Origin: Ruminococcus sp.
Lineage (GTDB): Bacteria; Bacillota; Clostridia; Oscillospirales; Ruminococcaceae
Assembly: GCA_017624895.1 (NCBI GenBank)
Contig: JAGAMB010000054.1
Location: forward strand, 1-47,895
Length of the DNA: 47,895 nucleotides
Reading direction: 5' to 3'
The translations under genes and the position numbers were made by a program. The notes under the pieces are model-generated. The model was not told the DNA's origin. It was given only the letters and a program-made list of their open reading frames with translations, and did no database searches. Shown piece after piece: positions 1 to 7,018 of this stretch (within the stretch, counting starts at the first letter, position 1; each line of letters opens with the position of its first letter).

Positions 1-15
1 AAAGGAGAGTTCCAG

Positions 16-210
16 AGAGGAAAACCGTAGGGGAAAGAGGGAGTGCGGCGAGTCGCCGCTGACATTTTGTTCTAATGTTATATTACTTTAGATACAAGAT
101 TTTATTCTAATGTAAAATTTTGAGTAAGGCAAATTACCGGCAGGGGTACCCCGCACGATTTTTGTGCCAGTTTAATTTTCCCCTCCCTCATTCCCCGTAG
201 GTTGTCCTCT
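16..210. repeat. Inverted-repeat-bounded intergenic element (MITE-like)
   Basis: Positions 16-43 and the reverse complement of 183-210 match at 23 of 28 bases, so an imperfect terminal inverted repeat bounds about 195 bp. Inside are smaller palindromes: gcggcgagtcgccgc at 45-59, ggggtacccc at about 144-153, and a GCAC/GTGC hairpin next to it. I see no convincing protein-coding gene in 1-340. The layout resembles a small non-autonomous element, but no target-site duplication could be established because the window starts at its edge. Confidence 0.4.
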
Positions 211-300
211 TTGGTGATGAATTTCCCTTTTGTATTTATTATAAATAGAAAAATAAAGTTTAAGATGTTACAAGGTACTACGCAATAATAACGCATTAAC

Positions 301-335
301 GCAGAATTATTAATTCATAATTCTACATTCTTAAT
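301..335. repeat. Degenerate heptanucleotide tandem array
   Basis: Five consecutive 7-nt units (gcagaat, tattaat, tcataat, tctacat, tcttaat) fill 301-335 in perfect register, just beyond the 3' end of the tRNA gene. The same heptamer family recurs at 3537-3557 and 47704-47731. It is non-coding, and no function can be assigned from sequence. Confidence 0.5.
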
Positions 336-340
336 TCGCT

Positions 341-415
341 TGGTACGCCTGAATGGAATCGAACCATCGCACATGGCGTCGGAGGCCACTGCTCTATCCA
401 CTGAGCTACAGGCGC
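341..415 (-). tRNA. tRNA-Arg, anticodon CCG
   Basis: Read on the minus strand this folds as a complete cloverleaf. The acceptor stem is GCGCCTG/CAGGCGT, the D-arm is GCTC-AGTGGATA-GAGC, the anticodon stem is GTGGC/GCCAT around loop CTCCGAC (anticodon CCG, codon CGG), and the T-arm is GATGG-TTCGATT-CCATT. Discriminator A and the CCA end (341-343) are encoded. A promoter lies immediately upstream (444-472). Confidence 0.96.
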
Positions 416-443
416 ATATAAGCATAAAATAATACCATATAAT

Positions 444-472
444 ATTATATCAAAAACTCTTGAAATTTGCAA
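444..472 (-). promoter_or_regulatory. Sigma-A promoter for tRNA-Arg
   Basis: On the minus strand, TTGCAA (472-467) and TATAAT (449-444) are separated by exactly 17 bp. The mature tRNA begins 29 nt downstream of the -10. Its -35 lies inside the spacer of the divergent plus-strand promoter at 460-488. Confidence 0.7.
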
Positions 473-488
473 TAGTTTATGGTATAAT
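460..488 (+). promoter_or_regulatory. Sigma-A promoter for the papain-like hydrolase gene
   Basis: TTGAAA (460-465) and TATAAT (483-488) have a 17-bp spacer and lead into the TTG-started gene at 538. It overlaps the tRNA-Arg promoter on the other strand. Confidence 0.75.
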
Positions 489-537
489 AGTTGTATAAAA
501 ATACGCTTTTTACATTTTTATATATGGAGGTGAACAT

Positions 538-1113
538 TTGAATTATATTTACATTATAGTTGCACAAACAGGAACAAAACCTGCCCGACTATTCAGATTT
601 GTGACAAAAAAACCATATAATCATGTTTCCCTCTCCAGCAGCGAGGATCTGTCAGAAATGTACAGTTTCTGCCGCACCTACCGCCCGTTTATTCTGCCTG
701 CAACCTTTAACAGAGAAATAGTAGGAAAAGGTACTCTCGGTCAGTTTGATTTTATCCCATGCGAAATTTACCGGGTTAAGATAACTCCTCAGCAAAAAAA
801 AGAATACAACCGCATTATACAACACTTTATGGATAACCGCAGAATATACTCCTATAATATTCTTGGTCTTGTTCCGCTTTATCTCAAAAAGAACTGGGCA
901 AGAGATAAAAATTTCGTATGCTCACAGTTCGTAGCATACACAATGGAAAGAATAGGTATACCTCTCGAAAAACCGTTTTCTTTATATACTCCCGACGATT
1001 TCCGTCACTTTCCCAATGCCGAGCTTTACTACGCAGGGGAGCTTAACTGCTTCTACGATGATATTACATCACAGCCCGAATTTCTTTTCCCACGCACATT
1101 CAGCAGTACATAA
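538..1113 (+). CDS. YiiX/YebB-like permuted papain-fold cysteine hydrolase
   Basis: The product is 191 aa and probably a cytoplasmic thiol hydrolase of the permuted NlpC/P60 (YiiX/YebB, DUF830-like) group. Family members of this type place a catalytic His before the catalytic Cys. Here His29 lies in PYNHVSLS and Cys128 in NFVCSQFVAY, followed by the typical SLYTPDDF segment. The substrate is unknown; known relatives act on amide or thioester bonds. The start is TTG at 538, chosen because GGAGG sits at 526-530 and a near-perfect promoter lies just upstream. There is no signal peptide. Its last 45 bp overlap the 3' end of the convergent gene at 1069-1377. Confidence 0.75.
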   Translation: MNYIYIIVAQTGTKPARLFRFVTKKPYNHVSLSSSEDLSEMYSFCRTYRPFILPATFNREIVGKGTLGQFDFIPCEIYRVKITPQQKKEYNRIIQHFMDNRRIYSYNILGLVPLYLKKNWARDKNFVCSQFVAYTMERIGIPLEKPFSLYTPDDFRHFPNAELYYAGELNCFYDDITSQPEFLFPRTFSST

Positions 1114-1377
1114 CGCTCTGCACTCCGCAGGCATAAGCATATAAGCGACGAAATACAAATCGCTTTCAGCAGAAAACATATCCGTTTCAAGCCGAAAGCT
1201 CCTGCCAATAAGCTGAACAGACGCTCCCTCCTGATCCACAGTAACTGCGGCAGCAGGTATCTTTTCATCGTTCATCTTATTATAGGAATTAGAATAGGAA
1301 TACAAAAACATCCATATACCAATGGTCAGAATAAGGTACATAAGTACCCATCTGACCATATTTTTTTTGCTTGTCAT
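1069..1377 (-). CDS. Small single-pass membrane protein, downstream of spoIIP
   Basis: A 102-aa protein I do not recognise. A basic N-terminus is followed by one membrane segment (about residues 9-27, WVLMYLILTIGIWMFLY), then an extracytoplasmic portion with three cysteines near the C-terminus (ECRALCTAEC). Its ATG overlaps the TGA of the SpoIIP gene (ATGA), so it is translationally coupled to it and probably shares its transcript. The 3' end overlaps the convergent hydrolase gene by 45 bp. A role alongside SpoIIP is inferred only from coupling. Confidence 0.6.
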   Translation of the reverse strand: MTSKKNMVRWVLMYLILTIGIWMFLYSYSNSYNKMNDEKIPAAAVTVDQEGASVQLIGRSFRLETDMFSAESDLYFVAYMLMPAECRALCTAECAWEKKFGL

Positions 1378-2510
1378 TTATTTTTCATCTCCTCCAGAAG
1401 CCTGCAAAGCGAGCGCCCTATAAGCTGCCCTGAATACTGTACCTGTTCAAGGGTATTACCGTGTGAGCCTACCTCAATAAGCAGGCTCCCCGTTGTGAGA
1501 TCCTGATTATAATGGCGGTAATCAAAAAGTATAGGCCTTGTAAATCCGGGATAATCGCCCTCGAACTGACGCTGCAGGGCTGCTGCAAATCGAAAATTCT
1601 TTATATAATCAGGCATACCGAGAGTTCCGTCGTCACAGCCTGATATTATCATAATCTGCGCCGCCTCTCTGCCGTCTATTTCAATGTACGGCTGAGCTGC
1701 AAAATCCTCCCCTGATATAGCGTCACGGTGAATATCAAGAACAACTTTTATCTCAGGATGCTCCTCAAGAATAGGCACAATACTCTCTCTGCTTCTGCCG
1801 TAAGAACCGTTATATGAGGGATAATCATGGATTTCTGTTACGTGGATAACACCTATTCCATTCGCTTCAAGCTCCGCCTGTATAGCATTCCCCACCATTA
1901 TCATATTTTTTGTTTCGTCTGTAGTACGATAGTTAAATTCAGCGTCCATATTCTCTCTGACAAAAGGTTCAAAGCTTTCCGTTGTGTGGGTATGGTACAA
2001 AAGCACCTGCGGTTCAGCAGTATCGCTTATAGTAAAATCAGGAGCATTCCTGCTTTCTCTCAACAGCAGGTCATTTGAAAGGGTGGTTTTATTATTCACC
2101 TGACTGCCGCCGTCAAGATTGAAAAATGCATTTCCGCTGTATTTGCCATAGGTTGTACGAGTTATGCTTATACCCTTTGTCCACTTTTCGGGATAAGGCT
2201 TTTCACCGGGGTTATCCGACTCCATATCAAGAGGACTGACCAGCCGAACCTCACCGCTTCTCACCTCAGCATATACACCATATCCGTGGGAAAGCACCGT
2301 TTCTCCTGATAGCAAGTCCGCCCCTTTAAGCTTTGTATTCTTGCTAAAACTAACGTTTTCAGCAAAATTCTCCGCCGCTTCTTCCGGAAAATTAATTATC
2401 TCTGCTGCCGCTTTTACTCCTCTGACAGCTCCTGCAGCAGTAAGCGGCAGAGTAAGCAGAACAGTCCAGCGGATAATTCTTCCGATTATTTTTCTTTTGC
2501 GCCTTTTCAT
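1374..2510 (-). CDS. spoIIP: Stage II sporulation protein P (SpoIIP), peptidoglycan amidase
   Basis: 378 aa. SpoIIP is an N-acetylmuramoyl-L-alanine amidase/endopeptidase that works with SpoIID and SpoIIM to thin septal peptidoglycan during engulfment. A basic N-terminus (MKRRKRK) and one membrane anchor are followed by an extracytoplasmic linker and the catalytic domain. That domain carries the family's YHTHTTESF zinc-ligand segment, VVLDIHRDA and the C-terminal LIEVGSHGNTLEQ block. The start is ATG 2510, preceded by GGTGAGG; an in-frame TTG at 2564 is possible but less convincing. A canonical SpoIID is not next to it; a SpoIID-like gene lies at 42-43.7 kb. Confidence 0.9.
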   Translation of the reverse strand: MKRRKRKIIGRIIRWTVLLTLPLTAAGAVRGVKAAAEIINFPEEAAENFAENVSFSKNTKLKGADLLSGETVLSHGYGVYAEVRSGEVRLVSPLDMESDNPGEKPYPEKWTKGISITRTTYGKYSGNAFFNLDGGSQVNNKTTLSNDLLLRESRNAPDFTISDTAEPQVLLYHTHTTESFEPFVRENMDAEFNYRTTDETKNMIMVGNAIQAELEANGIGVIHVTEIHDYPSYNGSYGRSRESIVPILEEHPEIKVVLDIHRDAISGEDFAAQPYIEIDGREAAQIMIISGCDDGTLGMPDYIKNFRFAAALQRQFEGDYPGFTRPILFDYRHYNQDLTTGSLLIEVGSHGNTLEQVQYSGQLIGRSLCRLLEEMKNK

Positions 2511-2638
2511 AATCCTCACCGACCTTATAATCTTATGATTGTCCCTCAGGAGAATTATATTCAATGAAAAGGCTTTTTATTACAAAGGCATATGATAAAG
2601 GCTGACACCATATTTTTTTATACGGTAAGAATTTCTCC

Positions 2639-2644
2639 TATAAT
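2639..2644 (+). promoter_or_regulatory. Putative -10 element for the polysaccharide deacetylase gene
   Basis: TATAAT at 2639-2644 lies 34 nt before the chosen ATG at 2679. No good -35 is visible at 17 bp, so the promoter may be weak or use another factor. Its position argues against the upstream in-frame start at 2592. Confidence 0.4.
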
Positions 2645-2678
2645 TTATGAATATTTATATATTCAGGAGAGTGATAAA

Positions 2679-3542
2679 ATGAACAGAAAGTATATGTCAC
2701 AGAGCTTCATACATATTATTTTTACTGCTGCTGTTATTTTTTCAATAGGTGCAGCTCTGATTATATGGGGAAAGGCTTTGCTTACAAAGGCAGAGGAGCC
2801 TGTTCGCCTGCCTGTTATAATGTACCACAGCATTTATACAGATACGCCCACGGAATATGCTGTATCTCCTCAGCAAGTTGAATCCGACCTGCAATGGCTG
2901 AAAAATAATGACTATGAAACAGTCACGGCGGAGCAGGTCATAGCATACACGCAACACCGCGGAAATCTTCCTGAAAAGGCTGTTATGATTACCCTTGACG
3001 ATGGCTTTTATAATAATCTGTCCGTTCTTGTGCCGCTGCTTGAAAAATATGATATGACGGCTGTTGTGTCCGTTGTGGGGAGCTATATCGACAATAACGC
3101 TGTAAAGGATCCACACAACCCGAAATATTCCTATCTGACATGGGAGGATATCGGGGAGCTTTTGCAATCGGGACGAATTGAAGCAGGAAATCACACTTAT
3201 GGTATGCACTCCCTCTATGACGGCAGAATTGGCTGTGCTATAAGCGAAGGCGAAACGGAGGAGGAATATCATAAGGCGCTTTCAGATGATATACAGCGGC
3301 TTCAAGGGGAATTTCGTGAAAAAATCGGTTTCTCCCCTGTGATATTCACCTATCCTTTTGGCAGTATAAGCCGCGAGAGCCTGCCTGTTATACGTGACAG
3401 CGGCTTTCTTATGACGCTTACCTGCCGCGAAAGTGTCAACTATATCACACGAGAGCCTGACTGTCTTTACGGCATAGGCAGATATAACCGCAGCGGATTA
3501 TACTCTACAGAGGAGTATATGGCGAAGTTGTTTAATTCATAA
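2679..3542 (+). CDS. Membrane-anchored polysaccharide deacetylase (NodB/CE4 family)
   Basis: 287 aa. The family removes N-acetyl groups from peptidoglycan or other surface glycans in a metal-dependent reaction. An N-terminal membrane anchor (about residues 8-30) is followed by the NodB fold. Visible motifs are VIMYHSIY, MITLDDGF (the metal and base Asp pair), GNHTYGMHSL (metal His residues, with one extra residue between the two His compared with the classic HxxxH) and FTYPFGS. The start is ATG 2679 with AGGAGAG eight bases upstream; a longer frame from 2592 lacks a ribosome site. The stop codon lies inside a heptamer repeat array (3537-3557), so the last two or three residues derive from repeat DNA. 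Confidence 0.88.
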   Translation: MNRKYMSQSFIHIIFTAAVIFSIGAALIIWGKALLTKAEEPVRLPVIMYHSIYTDTPTEYAVSPQQVESDLQWLKNNDYETVTAEQVIAYTQHRGNLPEKAVMITLDDGFYNNLSVLVPLLEKYDMTAVVSVVGSYIDNNAVKDPHNPKYSYLTWEDIGELLQSGRIEAGNHTYGMHSLYDGRIGCAISEGETEEEYHKALSDDIQRLQGEFREKIGFSPVIFTYPFGSISRESLPVIRDSGFLMTLTCRESVNYITREPDCLYGIGRYNRSGLYSTEEYMAKLFNS

Positions 3543-3557
3543 TGCGTAATTCGTAAT
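3537..3557. repeat. Heptanucleotide array overlapping a stop codon
   Basis: Three 7-nt units (tcataat, gcgtaat, tcgtaat) run in register from 3537 to 3557. They take in the TAA of the deacetylase gene. The family is the same as at 301-335 and 47704-47731. Confidence 0.55.
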
Positions 3558-3579
3558 TATGTGGGTGACTGATATAATT

Positions 3580-3604
3580 TGTAGGGACACGGCGAGCCGT
3601 GTCC
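3580..3604. repeat. Dispersed hairpin repeat, copy 1
   Basis: Tgtaggg followed by a perfect inverted repeat, ggacacggc (3585-3593) and gccgtgtcc (3596-3604). The flanking TGTAGGG is shared with the copies at 3632, 19166 and 46360 although the stem sequences differ. A decayed relative (ggaca...gtgtcc) lies at about 19215-19234. Confidence 0.55.
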
Positions 3605-3631
3605 GCAATTTGCCTAATATAGTTGCATTTG

Positions 3632-3655
3632 TGTAGGGGCGGATATTATCCGCCC
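3632..3655. repeat. Dispersed hairpin repeat, copy 2
   Basis: Tgtagggg leads into the perfect inverted repeat gggcggata/tatccgccc (3637-3655, 9-bp arms). It lies directly beyond the stop of the orphan gene at 3664, where it could act as a transcript-end hairpin, although no T-run follows on the minus strand. Confidence 0.55.
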
Positions 3656-3663
3656 GAAATTAA

Positions 3664-4206
3664 TTAACCTAATTTGTAGTCCTCGTTTTGTACTAATTCA
3701 AGATATTGAGAAGAAATATATTCCTTAGTTTTGAATTTCTCCCCTGCATACATCGAATTAACTGCAAAATGTTCAATTTCCGTATATGGTGCTATTTTCT
3801 TAACAATTCTTACAAGTTTGCTGTATAACTTTGTTATACTTTCAGAACGAGAAACCCAACTGCTGTCATTATATGTTCCCGTAGGCACATAAAGCCGATT
3901 TCGATAAATGCACTTAGAACTCTTATGCATAATCGAAAATCCTGCTTCAATGACTTTAATAAGCGAATCATATGAAATATGCTGATTTCCATTTATTACA
4001 TCAATCTCAATATCACCCAACTCCTCCAAATGAAAGAAGTAATCACAGCAATTTTCTTTAATTATATCCAACGTATTTCCGCAGGATAATTGCCATTTTC
4101 CATTTTCTTTCGAATGTCTGTAAATAACACAACCACTATCAATGGCAGCCTGTGCAACCTTTAAAAAATCTGTATATCCCATATAATAGTTTATCTGCTT
4201 TCCCAT
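3664..4206 (-). CDS. Orphan protein of unknown function
   Basis: 180 aa, unrecognised. It is soluble, with no signal peptide or membrane segment, and rich in Lys, Tyr, Ser and Asn. The DNA is noticeably more AT-rich than the neighbouring metA operon. The start is ATG 4206 with GGAGGG seven bases upstream; the reading frame stays open to 4389 but that part antisenses nothing useful and lies across a terminator. It sits behind the strong terminator at 4226-4261, so it probably needs its own promoter, which I could not identify. Size and composition resemble stand-alone immunity-type proteins, but no motif supports a function. Confidence 0.6.
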   Translation of the reverse strand: MGKQINYYMGYTDFLKVAQAAIDSGCVIYRHSKENGKWQLSCGNTLDIIKENCCDYFFHLEELGDIEIDVINGNQHISYDSLIKVIEAGFSIMHKSSKCIYRNRLYVPTGTYNDSSWVSRSESITKLYSKLVRIVKKIAPYTEIEHFAVNSMYAGEKFKTKEYISSQYLELVQNEDYKLG

Positions 4207-4225
4207 AAATACCCTCCGCATATAT

Positions 4226-4261
4226 AAAAGTGCTTCTGAACCATAATTCAAAAGCACCTTT
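4226..4261 (-). terminator. Rho-independent terminator of the metA operon
   Basis: On the minus strand an AAAGGTGCTTTTGAA / TTCAGAAGCACTTTT stem of about 15 bp, with wobble pairs and a 6-nt loop, runs into TTTTATATAT. It begins 16 nt after the stop codon of the DUF4190-type gene and closes the long operon read from 11.5 kb. Confidence 0.75.
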
Positions 4262-4276
4262 GCAATAATCAAATTG

Positions 4277-4924
4277 TTACAACTCCACAGGAGTTTCACC
4301 AAATTCAGGCTCAGGCATTTCCTCGTCACCGTAGAAATAATCGTAATCGAAGAAATCCTCGTCCTCAATAGGAGTATTACTGCTGTCATACTCCTCCTCT
4401 GCTTCAGATATTAAAGAACCGTACAGCTTCATATAATAATCAAAGAACTCGTCAAAGCCGTCATAACCCATAATAGACCAGTACCAGTCATACTTGTCAT
4501 CGTTGTACTTCACAAGCTCATCGGGAATTTCACCGGTTTCGCTGTATTCCTCGTAGTATTCAGGCGTCTGTACCATCATATTTGTCAAACCTGTACTCAG
4601 CTCTCCAAGGAATATCTGTGAAATAAGCAAAACTACAAGGGTAACAGATGATATAACAACACCTGCAATGGCAAATCCCTTTCCCCTCCACTTGTTCGCA
4701 AGAGAAACTATACCAAACACCAGAGAGGCAATAATGGAAATATAACTGCAGCAGCAGCAAAAAATTACATTGCAGATGCTTATGATAAAGCTTGCCAGCG
4801 CCGCCCATATAGGCTTGTTTTCCTCGGATGTTGTATAAAACTGATTGTATGGATCGCTGTGAGGCTCTCCGTTTGGCTGATTGAAATTATAATTGTTATT
4901 CATATTCTCGTTGTAATCTTCCAT
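4277..4924 (-). CDS. DUF4190-type small integral membrane protein
   Basis: 215 aa. An Asn/Tyr/Pro-rich cytoplasmic N-terminus (about 36 residues) precedes two or three hydrophobic helices: WAALASFIISICNVIFCCCC, then IASLVFGIVSLA, then GFAIAGVVISSVTLVVLLIS. The KWRGKGFAIAGVVIS segment between helices is typical of the DUF4190 family. The C-terminal 110 residues are strongly acidic (Asp/Glu/Tyr-rich). Four consecutive Cys in the first helix are unusual. It begins 15 bp after metA and is the last gene of the operon. Function unknown. Confidence 0.75.
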   Translation of the reverse strand: MEDYNENMNNNYNFNQPNGEPHSDPYNQFYTTSEENKPIWAALASFIISICNVIFCCCCSYISIIASLVFGIVSLANKWRGKGFAIAGVVISSVTLVVLLISQIFLGELSTGLTNMMVQTPEYYEEYSETGEIPDELVKYNDDKYDWYWSIMGYDGFDEFFDYYMKLYGSLISEAEEEYDSSNTPIEDEDFFDYDYFYGDEEMPEPEFGETPVEL

Positions 4925-4939
4925 ATTTTTATTTTCCTA

Positions 4940-5887
4940 TTAATAATCGCTTTCCCACGTCCAGCTTCTTATTTCAAGCTCGTCCAGATTATATGGTGTA
5001 CGCTGATACACACAGTAATTCAGCCAATTTGAAAACATAAGGTTAGCCGTACATCTCCACGAAAACACAGGTGTATTCTCAGGATTATCCTCAGGGAAGT
5101 AATTGTAGGGCAGCTGTATGTCAATACCCTTGTCAAGGTCACGGAAATATTCAGCAGCGATAGTATCACGATCATATTCCGAATGGCCTGTAATGAAATA
5201 CTGTCTGCCGTTTTTGTTGGCTATGATATGAACTCCGGAAAGCTCGGAGCTTGTGAGAATTTCAAGCTGCGGCTCTTTTTCTATATCCTCACGGCGAACC
5301 TCGGTATTTCTGCTGTGGGGAACAAAAAATATATCGTCAAAGCCTTTGAGCAGCTGACTGTTCTCCACCTCAGCCTTATGTGGGAAAATTCCGAACATCT
5401 TCTGTGGAAGCTCATATTTCGGCACACCAAAGTGATAATACAAGCCTGCCTGCGCTGCCCAGCATATGTGGAGGGTTGAAAATACGTGGGTTTTCGACCA
5501 CTCAAATATCTCCTTGATTTCCTCCCAGTAGTCAACCTTTTCAAAATCAAGCAGCTCAACAGGCGCACCTGTAACAATCATACCATCATAACGGCGGTCT
5601 TTTATTTCCTCAAAGGTCTTGTAAAACGCCTCCAGATGATGACTTGATGTATTCTTGGACGTATGGGATGCCATTTGCAGCAGGTCAATATCCACCTGCA
5701 GCGGTGTATTGCTCAGAAGCCGCATAAGCTGACATTCCGTTTCGATTTTCTTAGGCATAATATTAAGAATAATAACTTTAAGGGGGCGGATATCCTGATG
5801 CTCCGCCCTCTCCTTTGACATTACAAATATATTTTCCTCCCCAAGCGTTTTAAACGCAGGTAACTCCGATGATATTCTTATGGGCAT
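4940..5887 (-). CDS. metA: Homoserine O-acetyltransferase (MetA family)
   Basis: 315 aa, full length. It activates L-homoserine at its hydroxyl as the first committed step of methionine synthesis, in the cytoplasm. The glutamine-amidotransferase-like fold is recognisable. Cys142 in [10 protein letters not shown] is the acyl-enzyme nucleophile, and His235 and Glu237 in TGHSEYD complete the active site. Residue 111 is Glu ([10 protein letters not shown]). In characterised members Glu at this position goes with acetyl-CoA and Gly with succinyl-CoA, so acetyl transfer is predicted despite the family's usual 'succinyltransferase' label. It starts 1 bp after the upstream gene's stop and is co-transcribed with rluB and dacF. 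Confidence 0.95.
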   Translation of the reverse strand: MPIRISSELPAFKTLGEENIFVMSKERAEHQDIRPLKVIILNIMPKKIETECQLMRLLSNTPLQVDIDLLQMASHTSKNTSSHHLEAFYKTFEEIKDRRYDGMIVTGAPVELLDFEKVDYWEEIKEIFEWSKTHVFSTLHICWAAQAGLYYHFGVPKYELPQKMFGIFPHKAEVENSQLLKGFDDIFFVPHSRNTEVRREDIEKEPQLEILTSSELSGVHIIANKNGRQYFITGHSEYDRDTIAAEYFRDLDKGIDIQLPYNYFPEDNPENTPVFSWRCTANLMFSNWLNYCVYQRTPYNLDELEIRSWTWESDY

Positions 5888-5888
5888 A

Positions 5889-6281
5889 TTATCCCTCCGT
5901 ATTCCTATTTTTATTTTTGCAGGATTCGCAGCTGTTCATAAATCCGTTCAGATTTTCGCAGATAACCTCGCCCTCTGCAAGAAATTTAAGCCTTACAAGA
6001 TTGGTATATTTCCCTTCGTCAGGCAGGCTGAATTTCATAACGTCAATACCTTTAAGCACGCTTTTGAACATAACTGAACGCACAAGGCCGTCACAAAGCA
6101 TAAGGTCGCCGCCGTCATCGTAATCGTAAACTATGGTTTTCTCGGCTTCATATGCATATGCAATAAAGCCGATTGATCTGCCGCCGTCCATCGCCTCGGT
6201 TATGTGGGCGATGTTATCTCCTGCCGCCTCTATGATATGCTCATAGCCTGCGGTATCAAATTTTTCCTGTATCTCCAGCAT
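5889..6281 (-). CDS. Small conserved-looking protein, possibly GNAT-like
   Basis: 130 aa. I cannot assign it with confidence. Predicted strand-helix alternation around [21 protein letters not shown] and the following segment is compatible with an acetyltransferase-like fold, but no acetyl-CoA pyrophosphate loop is visible. The C-terminus carries a CESCKNK CxxC pair that could bind metal. It sits 5 bp after rluB and 1 bp before metA, so it is firmly inside the operon. Confidence 0.65.
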   Translation of the reverse strand: MLEIQEKFDTAGYEHIIEAAGDNIAHITEAMDGGRSIGFIAYAYEAEKTIVYDYDDGGDLMLCDGLVRSVMFKSVLKGIDVMKFSLPDEGKYTNLVRLKFLAEGEVICENLNGFMNSCESCKNKNRNTEG

Positions 6282-6286
6282 ATCTC

Positions 6287-7018
6287 TTATTTCTCCTTGC
6301 CGATAGCTGTTCTCAATGCTCTCAGCTCATCAGCTGTAAGCTCGCGCCACGCGCCGGGTTTAAGCATACCAAGACGGAGAGGGCCTATGCTTACACGGCG
6401 AAGTCTTGCAACTTCAAGTCCCACAGCCTCACACATCTTACGAATCTGGCGATTTCTGCCCTCACGGATAGTCATAAGAAGCACAACTCTGCCCTGCTGT
6501 TTCTCCTTTACAACAACATTTGCAGGAAGCGTCATTCTGCCGTCAATTTCAACTCCTCCCGAAAGCTGAACAAGCTGCTCATCGCTTATATCAGGGCGGA
6601 CTGTTACACGGTATGTCTTTGAGATATGGCGGCTTGGGTGCATTATGCTGTTGGCAAACTCGCCGTCATTCGTAAAGAGAAGAAGTCCCTCGGAGTTTCT
6701 GTCAAGTCGTCCTACGGGGTATACACGCTCCTCAACTTCATCAAGCAGATCCATAACACAGCGGCGGTCAAGTTCATCTGACACCGTTGTAACGTAGCCA
6801 CGGGGCTTATTCATCATAATATAGACAAAATTTCTCTTTCTGGGCATATAAATGCGCTCACCGTCAATAGTAATAAGATCGTGAAATCCGCATTTATCTC
6901 CCAATTTTACGGGATGTCCGTTAAGCTTTACTCTGCCCTTTGAAATAAGCTCCTCTGCTTTTCTACGTGAGCAGTAGCCGCTGTCAGCTATCATTTTCTG
7001 AATTCTTATCTTTTCCAT
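6287..7018 (-). CDS. rluB: 23S rRNA pseudouridine synthase, RluB/RsuA family
   Basis: 243 aa. It isomerises a uridine in rRNA (in the RluB group, 23S U2605 by E. coli numbering). An N-terminal S4 RNA-binding domain (about residues 1-60, IQKMIADSGYCSRRKAEELI) is followed by the synthase domain with the catalytic Asp106 in VGRLDRNSEGLLLFTNDG and the IREGRNRQIRKMCEAVG block. The ATG shares one base with the TAA of dacF (TAATG), so the two are translationally coupled. Confidence 0.92.
   Translation of the reverse strand: MEKIRIQKMIADSGYCSRRKAEELISKGRVKLNGHPVKLGDKCGFHDLITIDGERIYMPRKRNFVYIMMNKPRGYVTTVSDELDRRCVMDLLDEVEERVYPVGRLDRNSEGLLLFTNDGEFANSIMHPSRHISKTYRVTVRPDISDEQLVQLSGGVEIDGRMTLPANVVVKEKQQGRVVLLMTIREGRNRQIRKMCEAVGLEVARLRRVSIGPLRLGMLKPGAWRELTADELRALRTAIGKEK

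Noticed and set aside
2592-2678. N-terminal extension of the polysaccharide deacetylase
   Set aside because: A TATAAT element lies inside it and the strong AGGAGAG site favours ATG 2679.
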